The position numbers and the translations under genes are program-made. Shown piece after piece: positions 17,271 through 25,045 of a stretch of DNA of 45,160 nucleotides; positions within the stretch are counted from its first letter, which is position 1, and every line of letters begins with the position of its first letter. Location: positions 1-45,160 of the forward strand of contig JAODMG010000130.1 of the NCBI GenBank assembly GCA_025464895.1, given 5' to 3'. The notes beneath the pieces were generated by a model. The model did no database searches, was not told the DNA's origin, and was given only the letters and a program-made list of their open reading frames with translations. The DNA is from Microbacteriaceae bacterium. Lineage in GTDB: Bacteria > Actinomycetota > Actinomycetes > Actinomycetales > Microbacteriaceae.

Positions 17271-18092
17271 CTACGCGGTCAGCGCGCCGAGGATTCGCAG
17301 GATGCTGCCGAGGTCGTCGCCAGCCTCCTCGATGGATGCCGGGGCGAACTCGGTGATCGCCGCTCCGACCAGGGGGAGGGCCGCCTTGATAGCCGTGATC
17401 ACCTCGAGCAGAGCGCCGAGCTCGACGCCGAACGGTTCCGGATAACCGATCCCGGCGATCTCCCCCGGGTCGAGGACGTCGAGGTCGATGTGCAGGTAGA
17501 CCGAGGTGGCTCCGGTCGAGAGGAGGGCGTCCGTGATCGCGCCCGGCGTGAGTTCGGTCGGCGACAGGATGCGGACACCCGAGTCTTCGAGCCAGGCTGC
17601 CTCCACGTCGTCCTGGGCGCGCGTGCCGCCGAGGATGACACGCTGCGGGGCAAGCGGGACCTGCGGGACCAGTTCAGGTGTCCCATCGCCGAGCAGGGTG
17701 CGAAGCACCATGCCGTGGAATGCCCCGGACGGCGATGATTCCGGCGTGTTCGCGTCCGGGTGGGCATCCAGCCAGACGACAGCCATCGACTCGTTTGCCG
17801 CGTTCGCGTGGGAGACTCCGGCGAGATCTACTCCACAGTCGCCGCCGATGGTGATCGCGATTCCGTCGACCGTCTCCAACTCCAGCAGGAGCGTGTCACG
17901 CACCTGGATCAACGAACTCAGCCGCTGGACAAGGGTTCCCTGGTCATTTCCGGCACCGAGCGGAATGTCCACGGCGATGGTGGATGCCGACGGCAGGTCC
18001 CCGCGGATCGCCGCGGCACCGTCGACCAGCCGCATCGCTCGCGAAGACCCGGAACCCTGCCACTGCGGAACGACGAGGAAAGTTGACTGCAC
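17271..18092 (-). CDS. Arginase/agmatinase/formimidoylglutamase family protein
   Basis: 273-residue ureohydrolase-fold protein. Metal-site motifs are DAHPD (VVWLDAHPDANTP) and the HIDLDVLDP stretch corresponding to SxDxDxxDP; the first motif, normally GGDH, reads GGDCGVDLAGVSHAN with Cys in place of His. The family hydrolyses guanidino compounds such as arginine or agmatine. The GTG at 18092 was chosen because the protein then begins VQSTFLVVPQWQGSGSSRAM, the usual start in this subgroup; an in-frame ATG at 18143 would add 17 residues without similarity. The altered metal ligand leaves its activity uncertain. Confidence 0.85.
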   Translation of the reverse strand: MQSTFLVVPQWQGSGSSRAMRLVDGAAAIRGDLPSASTIAVDIPLGAGNDQGTLVQRLSSLIQVRDTLLLELETVDGIAITIGGDCGVDLAGVSHANAANESMAVVWLDAHPDANTPESSPSGAFHGMVLRTLLGDGTPELVPQVPLAPQRVILGGTRAQDDVEAAWLEDSGVRILSPTELTPGAITDALLSTGATSVYLHIDLDVLDPGEIAGIGYPEPFGVELGALLEVITAIKAALPLVGAAITEFAPASIEEAGDDLGSILRILGALTA

Positions 18093-18149
18093 GCTAACCA
18101 GTGTGCACGCTGGCGCGGCATTTTGGGGTAAGCGAATCCCCATGCACTC

Positions 18150-18211
18150 GCCGAATTGCGGGCTTTTGCCGCATCATCCGCGCGGATGACGACAAAAGAC
18201 CGCAACTCGGC
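18150..18211. repeat. 62-bp imperfect palindrome
   Basis: Two arms, 18150-18181 and 18182-18211, are complementary except for two mismatches and two short offset bases; the centre TCATCCGCGCGGATGA is perfect. It stands between the arginase-family gene and the stop of the upstream-numbered oxidoreductase (18235). As RNA it would form one long hairpin without a U-run; it may act as a terminator or mRNA-end structure, or be a copy of a dispersed palindromic element. Confidence 0.8.
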
Positions 18212-18234
18212 GGCCGTGAATGGGTCGGTTGTGG

Positions 18235-18876
18235 CTAGGCGATCGGCTTCGCCAGGGCCAGATTGGCCTTCAGCTCGTCCGCGTTCTGCCGCACGACGTA
18301 TGCCGGCTGGTCCCGCTCGAAACGCCAACCTTCGGCGAGCGCTCCTGCGTTGACGGTGTCGAAGCCGAACTGGTCATAGAGGTTGGTGACCGCGGCGACG
18401 GCGTCCGAGTGGTCACCGGCCGTCGCGAGAGCGCGGCGGTTGTCCGCCCCGGTCGGCTTGGCGTCGTCGGTGATGTCGGAAGCCATGATGTGGTTGAAGC
18501 CCTTGGCCACCTTCGACGTTGGCAGGTGTTCCTGGAGCAGCCCGCTGACCGTGGCCGTTCCGTTGTCGAGCTCGGGGATGTGGCCATCCCGCTCCCAGTA
18601 GTAGTTGTTGGTGTCGATGACGATCTTGCCTGCGAGGGGTTCGACCGGGATGTCCTTGTATGCCTTGAGCGGAACCGTGACCACGGCGATGTCGGCGGCA
18701 GCAGCGGCCTCCGCGGCGGTCGCCGCCCTGGCCTTCGGGCCGAGCTCCGCTACCAGCTCGGTGAGGGTCTCCGGTCCGCGCGAGTTGCTGATGACCACGT
18801 CATAGCCGTTCGCGATCGCGGCCCGCGCGACCTGGCTGCCAATGTGTCCTGCACCGATTAATCCAATAGTTGTCAT
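18235..18876 (-). CDS. NADP-binding oxidoreductase, F420-dependent NADP reductase-like
   Basis: 213-residue Rossmann protein. N-terminal GLIGAGHIGSQVARAAI, the adenosine-phosphate-binding stretch ISNSRGPETL, a VTVPLKAYKDIP region and VIDTNNYYWERDG follow the Fno/NADPH-dependent F420 reductase and reductase-like (YrpG/COG2085) pattern. The family transfers hydride between NADP and a partner such as F420 or acts on small substrates. The ATG at 18876 starts directly at the first beta-strand; an in-frame upstream extension gives an arginine-rich tail without support. Confidence 0.88.
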   Translation of the reverse strand: MTTIGLIGAGHIGSQVARAAIANGYDVVISNSRGPETLTELVAELGPKARAATAAEAAAAADIAVVTVPLKAYKDIPVEPLAGKIVIDTNNYYWERDGHIPELDNGTATVSGLLQEHLPTSKVAKGFNHIMASDITDDAKPTGADNRRALATAGDHSDAVAAVTNLYDQFGFDTVNAGALAEGWRFERDQPAYVVRQNADELKANLALAKPIA

Positions 18877-18967
18877 GGTCGGTGAAACGCGGCGGGTGCG
18901 GCGAGTCATTCCTGATCGCCGGAACTGTCAGCGAATCCATAGCCGCGAGCGGCGGCGGCCCGTATCG

Positions 18968-19705
18968 CTACTCGCTGGTGACCGCGCGCTGCGTCGGCCC
19001 GGCCTTGAGGGCGGCGAGTCGCGCGTCGAGCTCGACCTGCACGTCCGAGGCATCCAGTTGCTCGAATTGGGCGTCGAGGCTTGAGGATGCGAGTTCCTGC
19101 TGACCGGCGACCTTCGCCTCTTCTCGACGGATCTTGCTCTCGAACCGGCTGATCTCGCTGGTCGGATCGAGCAGGTCGATGCTCTTCACCGCATCCAGCA
19201 CCTGACTCTGCGCCTGCGCCGTCTTGGCGCGGGCGACGAGCTCGTCGCGCTTCGAGGACAGCTGGCTCAGCTTGCCCCGCATGGCATCGAGGCCGCTCTT
19301 GAGCTGGGCGACGACGACCGTCTGGGATGCGATGGTCGGCTCGGCGGCCCTGGCCTCGTTCTCCGCGGAGAGCTGGCGACCGAGTGCGACCTTGGCGAGG
19401 TTGTCGAACTTGTCGGCGTCGGCACTGCTGCCTGCGGCACGAAGCTCGTCGCCCTTGCGGCTGGCGGCCACGGCCTTGCGGCCCCAGTCATCCGCGTTGG
19501 CGACGTCCTCGGCGTGATCCTGCTCCATCAGCCGGAGGTTGCCGATGGTTTGCGCGATGGCGCTCTCGGCCTCGGCGATGCTGTTCGTGTAGTCGCGAAC
19601 CATCTGGTCGAGCATGACGGCCGGGTCCTCAGCCGAGTCGAGGAGTGCGTTGATGTTGGCCTTGGCGAGCTGGGAGATTCGGCCGAAGATCGACTGCTTG
19701 CTCAT
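18968..19705 (-). CDS. pspA: PspA/IM30 family phage-shock protein
   Basis: 245-residue, largely alpha-helical coiled-coil protein starting MSKQSIFGRISQLAKANINALLDSAEDPAVMLDQMVRDY, the PspA/Vipp1 amphipathic helix and ESCRT-III-like core. It binds stressed membranes and oligomerises to stabilise them; in actinobacteria it responds to envelope stress. Long heptad regions (residues about 30-220) and an alanine-rich composition are visible. The ATG at 19705 has AAGGA upstream. It lies 163 bp downstream of the sigma/membrane partner pair on the same strand, a plausible functional link to envelope stress. Confidence 0.95.
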   Translation of the reverse strand: MSKQSIFGRISQLAKANINALLDSAEDPAVMLDQMVRDYTNSIAEAESAIAQTIGNLRLMEQDHAEDVANADDWGRKAVAASRKGDELRAAGSSADADKFDNLAKVALGRQLSAENEARAAEPTIASQTVVVAQLKSGLDAMRGKLSQLSSKRDELVARAKTAQAQSQVLDAVKSIDLLDPTSEISRFESKIRREEAKVAGQQELASSSLDAQFEQLDASDVQVELDARLAALKAGPTQRAVTSE

Positions 19706-19839
19706 GGTGGTCCTTCCGCTGACCGGACAGTGACCCGCGAGTTCGGGCCTCGAGTCTTTCTGGGATTCTATCGATGCAAGGTTTGCGCACACAGGGCCGG
19801 CCGCGGGATGGTGGGCCGGGCGGCGGACCAGCCGTGGAC

Positions 19840-19884
19840 CAGCGCAGCGCGGGTCAGTGCAGCGCGGGTCAGCGCAGCGTGATG
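19840..19884. repeat. 15-bp tandem repeat at the end of the gene at 19869
   Basis: Three copies of a 15-bp unit (CAGCGCAGCGCGGGT at 19840-19854, one mismatch at 19855-19869, diverged at 19870-19884) span the stop codon of the sigma-linked membrane protein. The unit repeats the last coding bases plus the stop, giving further in-frame stops beyond it; typical of slippage. Confidence 0.7.
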
Positions 19885-20651
19885 GTCTGCGTCGGTCCGA
19901 CGACCAGCTCGCTCGATCCGCCGGGGGTGGATGCCTCGCGGCTGAGGTCGATCGCTGCCGAGACCCGATAGTCGCCGGCCGGTAGCGCCGGCAGGTCGGC
20001 GCGGAAACCCTCGGCCAGGTCATCCGCGGGCTCGCAGCGCACGGGGGTGAACGACGCCTGGTACTGCATCGACGCGCCGGGGGCGAGGTCGACGACGGCG
20101 GCCATCATGATCATCGGCCCATTGCTGTGCCAGAGCACCGTGCCATCCGCCGAAACGGTGATCGCGGGGGAGGCCGCCGTCGTTCCCCTGATCGTCTCCG
20201 TCCCGGTGTTGGTGAGGGTGACCGTTCCGGCGACCGGTCGGCCGTCGGCTAACGCGCTCGCCGGAAAATCCGGTGTCAGGACGAGACCGGATGCCGCCGG
20301 CGCGACGTCGGCGACCGCCGCTCCGCAGAGGTTGATGCGATTCGCGGGTGCGCGCTTGATTCCCTGGTCGGTGAGCGGCCCGTCCGAGCTGGATGAGCCT
20401 TCTCCGTCCGATCTCATCGGCCCGACCGCGGATCCCGCCGTGTTGGCTCCCGGCATGAACGACTGCAACACCGAAACGCTTCCGACGCCGATCCCGGCGA
20501 TCGCGAGAGTTCCGAGGCCGCCGACCGCGAGCTGCTGCGGAACCCGGCGGCGCTTGCTGCGACGGATGACGGATGCCGCATCCAGCGTCGAGGACGACAG
20601 CTCGGCGGCGCTCGACCGGAACAGGTCCCGGAACTCAGATTCGGTCGGCAT
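19869..20651 (-). CDS. Membrane protein partner of the ECF sigma factor, probable anti-sigma-like
   Basis: 260-residue protein with a cytoplasmic N-terminal segment (about residues 1-38, rich in Ser then Arg/Lys), one membrane helix (about 40-62) and an exported region of about 190 residues with beta-sandwich-like strands and two cysteines (NLCGAA and PVRCEP). It overlaps the 3' end of the ECF sigma gene by 17 bp, the usual arrangement for a sigma/anti-sigma or regulatory pair. The N-terminal segment has no zinc-binding HxxxCxxC motif, so if it is an anti-sigma factor it is not of the ZAS type. The start ATG at 20651 has GAGGGAGTACCCC upstream. Confidence 0.75.
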   Translation of the reverse strand: MPTESEFRDLFRSSAAELSSSTLDAASVIRRSKRRRVPQQLAVGGLGTLAIAGIGVGSVSVLQSFMPGANTAGSAVGPMRSDGEGSSSSDGPLTDQGIKRAPANRINLCGAAVADVAPAASGLVLTPDFPASALADGRPVAGTVTLTNTGTETIRGTTAASPAITVSADGTVLWHSNGPMIMMAAVVDLAPGASMQYQASFTPVRCEPADDLAEGFRADLPALPAGDYRVSAAIDLSREASTPGGSSELVVGPTQTITLR

Positions 20652-21243
20652 GGGGTACTCCCTCGTGTGGATTTCGTGGCGCCGAGTTTCGTGGCGCGGG
20701 TGCTCGTGTGTCTGATCCGGTGTCACCATCCGGGTCCAGGGCGACGGCCATTTTCGCGAGGCCGTCGCTCAGGTACCGCTTGACCGCGCCCGCGCTGATC
20801 CCGAGGTCCACGGCGATGTCGTCGACCTTGAGGTCGTCGTAGTACCGCAACACTAGGCAGGCTCGTTCCCGCGGCGCGAGCTTCTTCAGCTCGCCCTGCA
20901 GGTCGATTCTGCTGTCGGTGCCCGGAGCGGACGATTCGGTGAGCTCCGGCACCGCCTCGAGGTGCACGATCTTTCTCCAGCGCGTTCTGCGACGACCGCC
21001 GTCGAGGTAGCCGTTGAGAATTGCGCGGCGCACGTAGGCCTCAGCGCTCGTGACGGTGAACCCGTTCCGCAGGCGCCCGAAGGTGTGGACCAGGGCATCC
21101 TGCACCAGGTCGGCAGCATCATCCGCGCTGCCGGTGAGGAGGTAGGCGTAGCGGGTGAGGGCGTCACCGCGCTCGGCAACGAGGTCGGTGACGACTCGTT
21201 GCCAACCCGCGGGCGTCGCCTTCGCGTTCCCTGTCGTAGCCAA
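20635..21243 (-). CDS. SigE-family (ECF) RNA polymerase sigma factor
   Basis: About 202-residue sigma-70 family ECF factor. Region 2 is seen as LTRYAYLLTGSADDAADLVQDALVHTFGRL and the Y/R-rich 2.4 stretch (AYVRRAILNGYLDG); region 4 contains LAPRERACLVLRYYDDLKVDDIAVDLGISAGAVKRYLSDGLAKM. Between them is the acidic linker typical of the SigE-like actinobacterial group. A TTG at 21243 with AGGAGG four bases upstream was preferred over a GTG at 21282, which would add an arginine-rich extension. It overlaps the downstream membrane partner. The stimulus is unknown. Confidence 0.92.
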   Translation of the reverse strand: MATTGNAKATPAGWQRVVTDLVAERGDALTRYAYLLTGSADDAADLVQDALVHTFGRLRNGFTVTSAEAYVRRAILNGYLDGGRRRTRWRKIVHLEAVPELTESSAPGTDSRIDLQGELKKLAPRERACLVLRYYDDLKVDDIAVDLGISAGAVKRYLSDGLAKMAVALDPDGDTGSDTRAPAPRNSAPRNPHEGVPHADRI

Positions 21244-21275
21244 TCGGCCTCCTCGCGCGACTCTGCCTCGCCAAC

Positions 21276-21305
21276 GCGCCACTTAACTGCGCGCCACTTA
21301 ACTAC
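21276..21305. repeat. 15-bp tandem duplication upstream of the sigma gene
   Basis: GCGCCACTTAACTGC (21276-21290) is followed directly by GCGCCACTTAACTAC (21291-21305), a 15-bp unit with one difference. It is about 33 bp upstream of the chosen sigma start and may be part of its promoter or leader. Confidence 0.6.
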
Positions 21306-21386
21306 TCAGACGCGCGACCGCACGGAAACGTTGTGCTGTCGTCAAGTATTGGGGCAGGTGAGGCCGGCCGGGCCGATTCTCCTAGG

Positions 21387-23249
21387 TCAGTTCTCGATCG
21401 ACAGGTGCACGCGGCGTCGGATGTCTGCGAGCTGTTCGGTGAGCTCGGCCGGCAGGCGCTCGCCGAACTCGGAGAAGAACCGCTCGGTCGCGTCGAGTTC
21501 GGCGAGCCAGGAATCCTGGTCCAGCTCGAACAGCTCCCGCCAGTGCTTGCCGGTGACGTCGGTGCCATTGAGGTTGATCCCGCCGGCGACCGGCTTCCAC
21601 CCGAGCGGAGAGTCCTCGGCGGGGGCCTTGCCGTCGACCCGCTCGAGAATCCATTCGAGCACGCGCGAGTTCTCGGCGAATCCGGGCCAGAGGAATTCGC
21701 CATCGGATCCCTTGCGGAACCAGTTGACCTGGAAGATCTTCGGCGGGGTGCCGTATTCGCTCAGACGCTCGCCCACTTTGAGCCAGTGCGACCAGTGGTC
21801 GGCCATGTTGTAGCCGCAGAACGGCATCATCGCGAAGGGGTCCCGGCGCAGTTCGCCGACCGTTCCTTCCGCCGCGGCGGTGCGCTCGGAGGAGACGGTC
21901 GCTCCGACGAAAACGCCGTGCTTCCAGTCCCGCGCCTCGACGACCAATGGAACGTTGCTGGCCCGGCGGCCACCGAAGATGATCGCATCGATGACCACGC
22001 CATCCGGATCGTCCCAGTCCGCAGAGATCGACGGGCACTGCGCCGCCGCGACGGTGAAGCGGGAGTTCGGATGCGCGGCCGGGGTGCCGGATGCCGGCGT
22101 CCAGTCGTTGCCCTTCCAATCCACCAGGTGCTCCGGGGCCTTCTCGGTCAACCCCTCCCACCACACGTCCCCGTCGTCGCGAAGGGCGACGTTGGTGAAG
22201 ATGGCATTGCCCCAGAGCGTGTCTACCGCCGTGGCGTTGGTCGCCGTCCCGGTGCCCGGGGCGACACCGAAGAATCCGGACTCGGGATTGATCGCGCGAA
22301 GGCGCCCATCCGGTCCGGGGTACATCCAGGCGATGTCGTCGCCGATCGTCTCGACCGTCCAGCCGGGGATGGTCGGTCGGAGCATCGCGAGGTTGGTCTT
22401 GCCGCAGGCCGACGGGAATGCCGCGGCGACATGGAAGACGCGGCCGCGGGGGTTCGTCACCTTGAGGATGAGCATGTGCTCCGCGAGCCAGCCCTCATCC
22501 CGGGCGATGACGGAGGCGATGCGGAGGGCGAACGCCTTCTTCGGGAGCAGAGCGTTGCCGCCGTAGGCAGAACCGAACGACCAGATTTCGCGTGATTCCG
22601 GAAAGTGCGAGATGTACTTGGTGTCGTTGCTCGGCCACGGCACGTCGTTGTCGTCGGCCTCGAGCGGGGCGCCGACGCTGTGGACGGCGGGAACCCACTG
22701 GGTCTTCTCGGTGATCAGGCGCAGCGCATCCGAACCCATCCTGGTCATGATGCGCATGCTCGCGACGACATAGGGGGAGTCGGTGATCTGCACTCCGAGG
22801 CGCGAGTACGGGCTGCCGAGCGGGCCCATCGAGAACGGCACGACGTACAAGGTGCGGCCGTGCATGCTGCCGGCGAAGAGCTCGCGAAGGGTCGCTCGCA
22901 TCTCGTCCGGCTGTCGCCAGTTGTTGGTCGGGCCGGCGTCGTCCGGATCCTTCGAGCAGATGAACGTGCGTTCCTCGACCCGCGCGACGTCGCTCGGGGC
23001 GCTCCTGGCGAGAAAGCTGTACGGACGGAATTCGGGGTTCAAACGGATGAGTGTTCCGGCGGCCACCATCTGGTGGGTGAGCAGGTCGAACTCGGTGGCT
23101 GAGCCGTCGCACCAGAGAATATGATCTGGTTCGGTGAGTTCGGCTATCGAGTCGACCCAGGCGAGAACCGCGGGTGCGATCTTCTCCTGGTCGATCCCGT
23201 GGTCGCTGCTGTCGCTCGTGCGGTGGGGGCTGACGGGTGTGAGGGTCAT
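21387..23249 (-). CDS. pckG: Phosphoenolpyruvate carboxykinase (GTP)
   Basis: 620-residue GTP-dependent PEPCK, converting oxaloacetate and GTP to PEP, CO2 and GDP in gluconeogenesis. The N-terminus has [17 protein letters not shown]; the hyper-reactive-cysteine P-loop is [13 protein letters not shown], the kinase-2 motif is GDDIAWM, and the PEP-binding RDP and GFNMAD-like segments ([14 protein letters not shown]) are present. Length and motifs rule out the ATP-dependent form. The start at 23249 has AGGAGG upstream. It is divergent from an ScfR/RamB-type regulator, as expected for acetate or short-chain fatty-acid growth. Confidence 0.97.
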   Translation of the reverse strand: MTLTPVSPHRTSDSSDHGIDQEKIAPAVLAWVDSIAELTEPDHILWCDGSATEFDLLTHQMVAAGTLIRLNPEFRPYSFLARSAPSDVARVEERTFICSKDPDDAGPTNNWRQPDEMRATLRELFAGSMHGRTLYVVPFSMGPLGSPYSRLGVQITDSPYVVASMRIMTRMGSDALRLITEKTQWVPAVHSVGAPLEADDNDVPWPSNDTKYISHFPESREIWSFGSAYGGNALLPKKAFALRIASVIARDEGWLAEHMLILKVTNPRGRVFHVAAAFPSACGKTNLAMLRPTIPGWTVETIGDDIAWMYPGPDGRLRAINPESGFFGVAPGTGTATNATAVDTLWGNAIFTNVALRDDGDVWWEGLTEKAPEHLVDWKGNDWTPASGTPAAHPNSRFTVAAAQCPSISADWDDPDGVVIDAIIFGGRRASNVPLVVEARDWKHGVFVGATVSSERTAAAEGTVGELRRDPFAMMPFCGYNMADHWSHWLKVGERLSEYGTPPKIFQVNWFRKGSDGEFLWPGFAENSRVLEWILERVDGKAPAEDSPLGWKPVAGGINLNGTDVTGKHWRELFELDQDSWLAELDATERFFSEFGERLPAELTEQLADIRRRVHLSIEN

Positions 23250-23264
23250 GGTGTACCTCCTGCT

Positions 23265-23279
23265 AAGAATCGTGTTCTT
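23265..23279. promoter_or_regulatory. Inverted repeat near pckG, possible operator half
   Basis: AAGAA, five bases, TTCTT. It resembles the inner arms of the longer palindrome at 23325-23346 in the same intergenic region, but with a five- instead of six-base spacer, so it may be a second, weaker site. Confidence 0.3.
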
Positions 23280-23324
23280 CATCCAGAATGCGCGCCTTTT
23301 CGCCGTGAATCCCCAAAAAGTACT

Positions 23325-23346
23325 CGAAAGAAGTCGCATTCTTTCG
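23325..23346. promoter_or_regulatory. Palindromic operator between pckG and its regulator
   Basis: Perfect 8-bp inverted repeat CGAAAGAA, six-base spacer, TTCTTTCG. It occupies the expected -35/spacer region of the regulator's leaderless promoter (-10 TATGGT at 23348-23353) and lies about 75 bp upstream of the pckG start on the other strand. The likely protein is the regulator itself. Confidence 0.6.
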
Positions 23347-23347
23347 C

Positions 23348-23359
23348 TATGGTGAATTC
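23348..23359 (+). promoter_or_regulatory. Leaderless -10 element of the ScfR-type regulator
   Basis: TATGGT (23348-23353), six bases, then ATG. Confidence 0.55.
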
Positions 23360-24793
23360 ATGACCGATCTTGCGACCCTGGGCCAGCGCATCCGCCACTT
23401 CCGCACGTCGGCCGGGCTCACCCTCGACCAGCTCGGCGCGCGCGTCGGCATCGCCGGAAGTCAGCTCTCGCTCATGGAGAACGGGCGCCGCGAGCCGCGA
23501 CTCTCGCTGCTGCAGTCCATCGCGACGGCGCTCGGCGTCCAGGTGTCCGAACTATTGGATGCGCAACCGCCGACGCCGAGGGCGGCACTGGAGATCGAGC
23601 TGGACCGGATGCAACAGGGCGCGGTGTACGCGGGGCTCGGGCTCCCCGCGATCCGTCCGAGCCGTTCGATGCCGGATGACACGCTCGAAGCACTCGTCGG
23701 GCTGCACCACGAGCTCGGCCGTCGCGCGCGGGAAGCGGTCGCGACGCCGGAGGAAGCGCGGCGCGCCAACACCGAGCTGCGCCAGTACATGCGCACCCAG
23801 GACAACTACCTTCCCGAGATCGAGAAGTTGGCGGAGGACCAGCTGCGGAGCGTCGGCCACAGCACCGGCGCGCTCACCCATCGTTCGGTGAGCCTGATGG
23901 CGAAGAAGCTCGGTTTCGAGCTGATCTTCGTGGGCGACCTTCCGCACTCCACCCGATCGGTCACCGACCTCGAGACCGGGCGCATCTACTTGCCGCCCGC
24001 GTCGATTCCCGGCGGTCACGGGCTCCGGTCGATGGCGCTGCAGGCGCTCGCGCACCGCCTGCTCGGCCACACGGAGCCGGCCAGCTACGCCGAGTTCCTG
24101 CGGCAGCGGCTCGAGATCAACTACTTCGCGGCGGCCTGCCTGATGCCGCTGCGGCAGTCGGTCGAATTCCTCACCGCGGCCAAGAACGACCGCAACCTGG
24201 CGATCGAGGATTTCAGGGATGCGTTCGGCGTCACTCACGAGGCCGCGGCGTTGCGGTTCACCAACCTCGCGACGACGCATCTCGGAATGACCGTGCACTT
24301 TCTGCGGGTCGGCGAAGACGGCGCCCTCTACAAGGGATACGAGAACGACGGCCTGCCGATGCCGACGGATGTGACCGGCTCGACCGAAGGGCAGTTGGTC
24401 TGCCGTCAGTGGAGCGCGCGCGGGGCATTCTCCCGGACCAACCGCACCACGGAGCTGTACCAGTACACGGACACTCCGGCCGGAACGTTCTGGTGCTCGA
24501 CCCAGACGGGCACCGGCTCGCAGGAGGAGTTCTCCATCACCTCGGGCGTGCCGTTTGCCGATGCGAAATGGTTCAGGGGCAGGGAGACCACCACCCGGAA
24601 CGTCTCACGTTGTCCAGACGCGAGCTGCTGCCGACGTCCGGCCGGCGAGCTGACCAAGCGCTGGGAGCACAAGGCCTGGGCGAGCGCGCGGCTGCACGCG
24701 CACATCCTCTCGCCGCTGCCATCCGGAACCTTCCCCGGCGTCGACGACAGCGAGCTCTACGGATTCCTGGAGGCGCACTCGGCCGAGCGTTGA
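23360..24793 (+). CDS. Short-chain fatty acyl regulator family XRE protein (RamB/ScfR-like)
   Basis: 477-residue regulator. Residues about 8-62 are an XRE helix-turn-helix (LGQRIRHFRTSAGLTLDQL, SQLSLMENGRREPRLSLL). The middle has an ImmA/IrrE-like region in which the expected HExxH reads LAHRLLGH, so no protease activity is expected, followed by FAAACLMP. The C-terminus has the DUF2083-type segments VCRQWSARGAF and CPDASCCRRP. Known relatives (RamB, ScfR) sense acyl-CoA and control acetate, glyoxylate-cycle and gluconeogenic genes. The divergent pckG and the shared palindrome make pckG the probable target. Confidence 0.93.
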   Translation: MTDLATLGQRIRHFRTSAGLTLDQLGARVGIAGSQLSLMENGRREPRLSLLQSIATALGVQVSELLDAQPPTPRAALEIELDRMQQGAVYAGLGLPAIRPSRSMPDDTLEALVGLHHELGRRAREAVATPEEARRANTELRQYMRTQDNYLPEIEKLAEDQLRSVGHSTGALTHRSVSLMAKKLGFELIFVGDLPHSTRSVTDLETGRIYLPPASIPGGHGLRSMALQALAHRLLGHTEPASYAEFLRQRLEINYFAAACLMPLRQSVEFLTAAKNDRNLAIEDFRDAFGVTHEAAALRFTNLATTHLGMTVHFLRVGEDGALYKGYENDGLPMPTDVTGSTEGQLVCRQWSARGAFSRTNRTTELYQYTDTPAGTFWCSTQTGTGSQEEFSITSGVPFADAKWFRGRETTTRNVSRCPDASCCRRPAGELTKRWEHKAWASARLHAHILSPLPSGTFPGVDDSELYGFLEAHSAER

Positions 24794-24811
24794 GTCGTGC
24801 TCGTGGAGCGG

Positions 24812-24860
24812 TTCAGCGGCTGTCGCCGAGCGCCCGGGCCGCCGCCTCCCCGCCCCGGCG
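24812..24860. repeat. Duplicated fragment of the glycerate kinase 3' end
   Basis: The bases here repeat the last about 40 bases of the glycerate kinase gene at 25046, with few differences. On the minus strand they encode AAARALGDSR followed by a stop, against AAARALGDGR and stop in the intact gene. No upstream kinase sequence is left, so this is a remnant of a lost tandem copy or a local duplication about 235 bp downstream. Confidence 0.75.
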
Positions 24861-24893
24861 AGGTGACGGTGGCGTGGTGGCGGGAGAACGGTA

Positions 24894-25023
24894 CTCGCGG
24901 CGGGAGTTAGCTACTCGCGGCGGGGGTTAGGACTCCCTCCGCGAGTCATTTAGTCCCTCCGGGAGCTACTTCGGCGCGCTTGAGCCGGGAGCGACGGGAC
25001 TAGACGGGAGCGACGGGACTAGG
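24894..25023. repeat. Short tandem repeats and hairpin between convergent genes
   Basis: Two 20-bp units (TACTCGCGGCGGGAGTTAGC, then one with two changes, from about 24893) are followed by a 12-bp stem with one mismatch (24913-24924 with 24935-24946) and later by two 19-bp units starting CGGGAGCGACGGGACTAG (24986-25004 and 25005-25023). The 252-bp gap between the regulator and the glycerate kinase gene holds no credible gene; the hairpin could end transcription in both directions. Confidence 0.55.
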
Positions 25024-25045
25024 CGGGCGCGGTAGGGGGTAAGAC

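Noticed and set aside
18150-18211. Insertion sequence end or transposon
   Set aside because: No transposase or target-site duplication is visible; recorded only as a palindrome.
23250-23339. 30-residue N-terminal extension of pckG
   Set aside because: It runs through the operator region; a strong AGGAGG-preceded ATG is at 23249.
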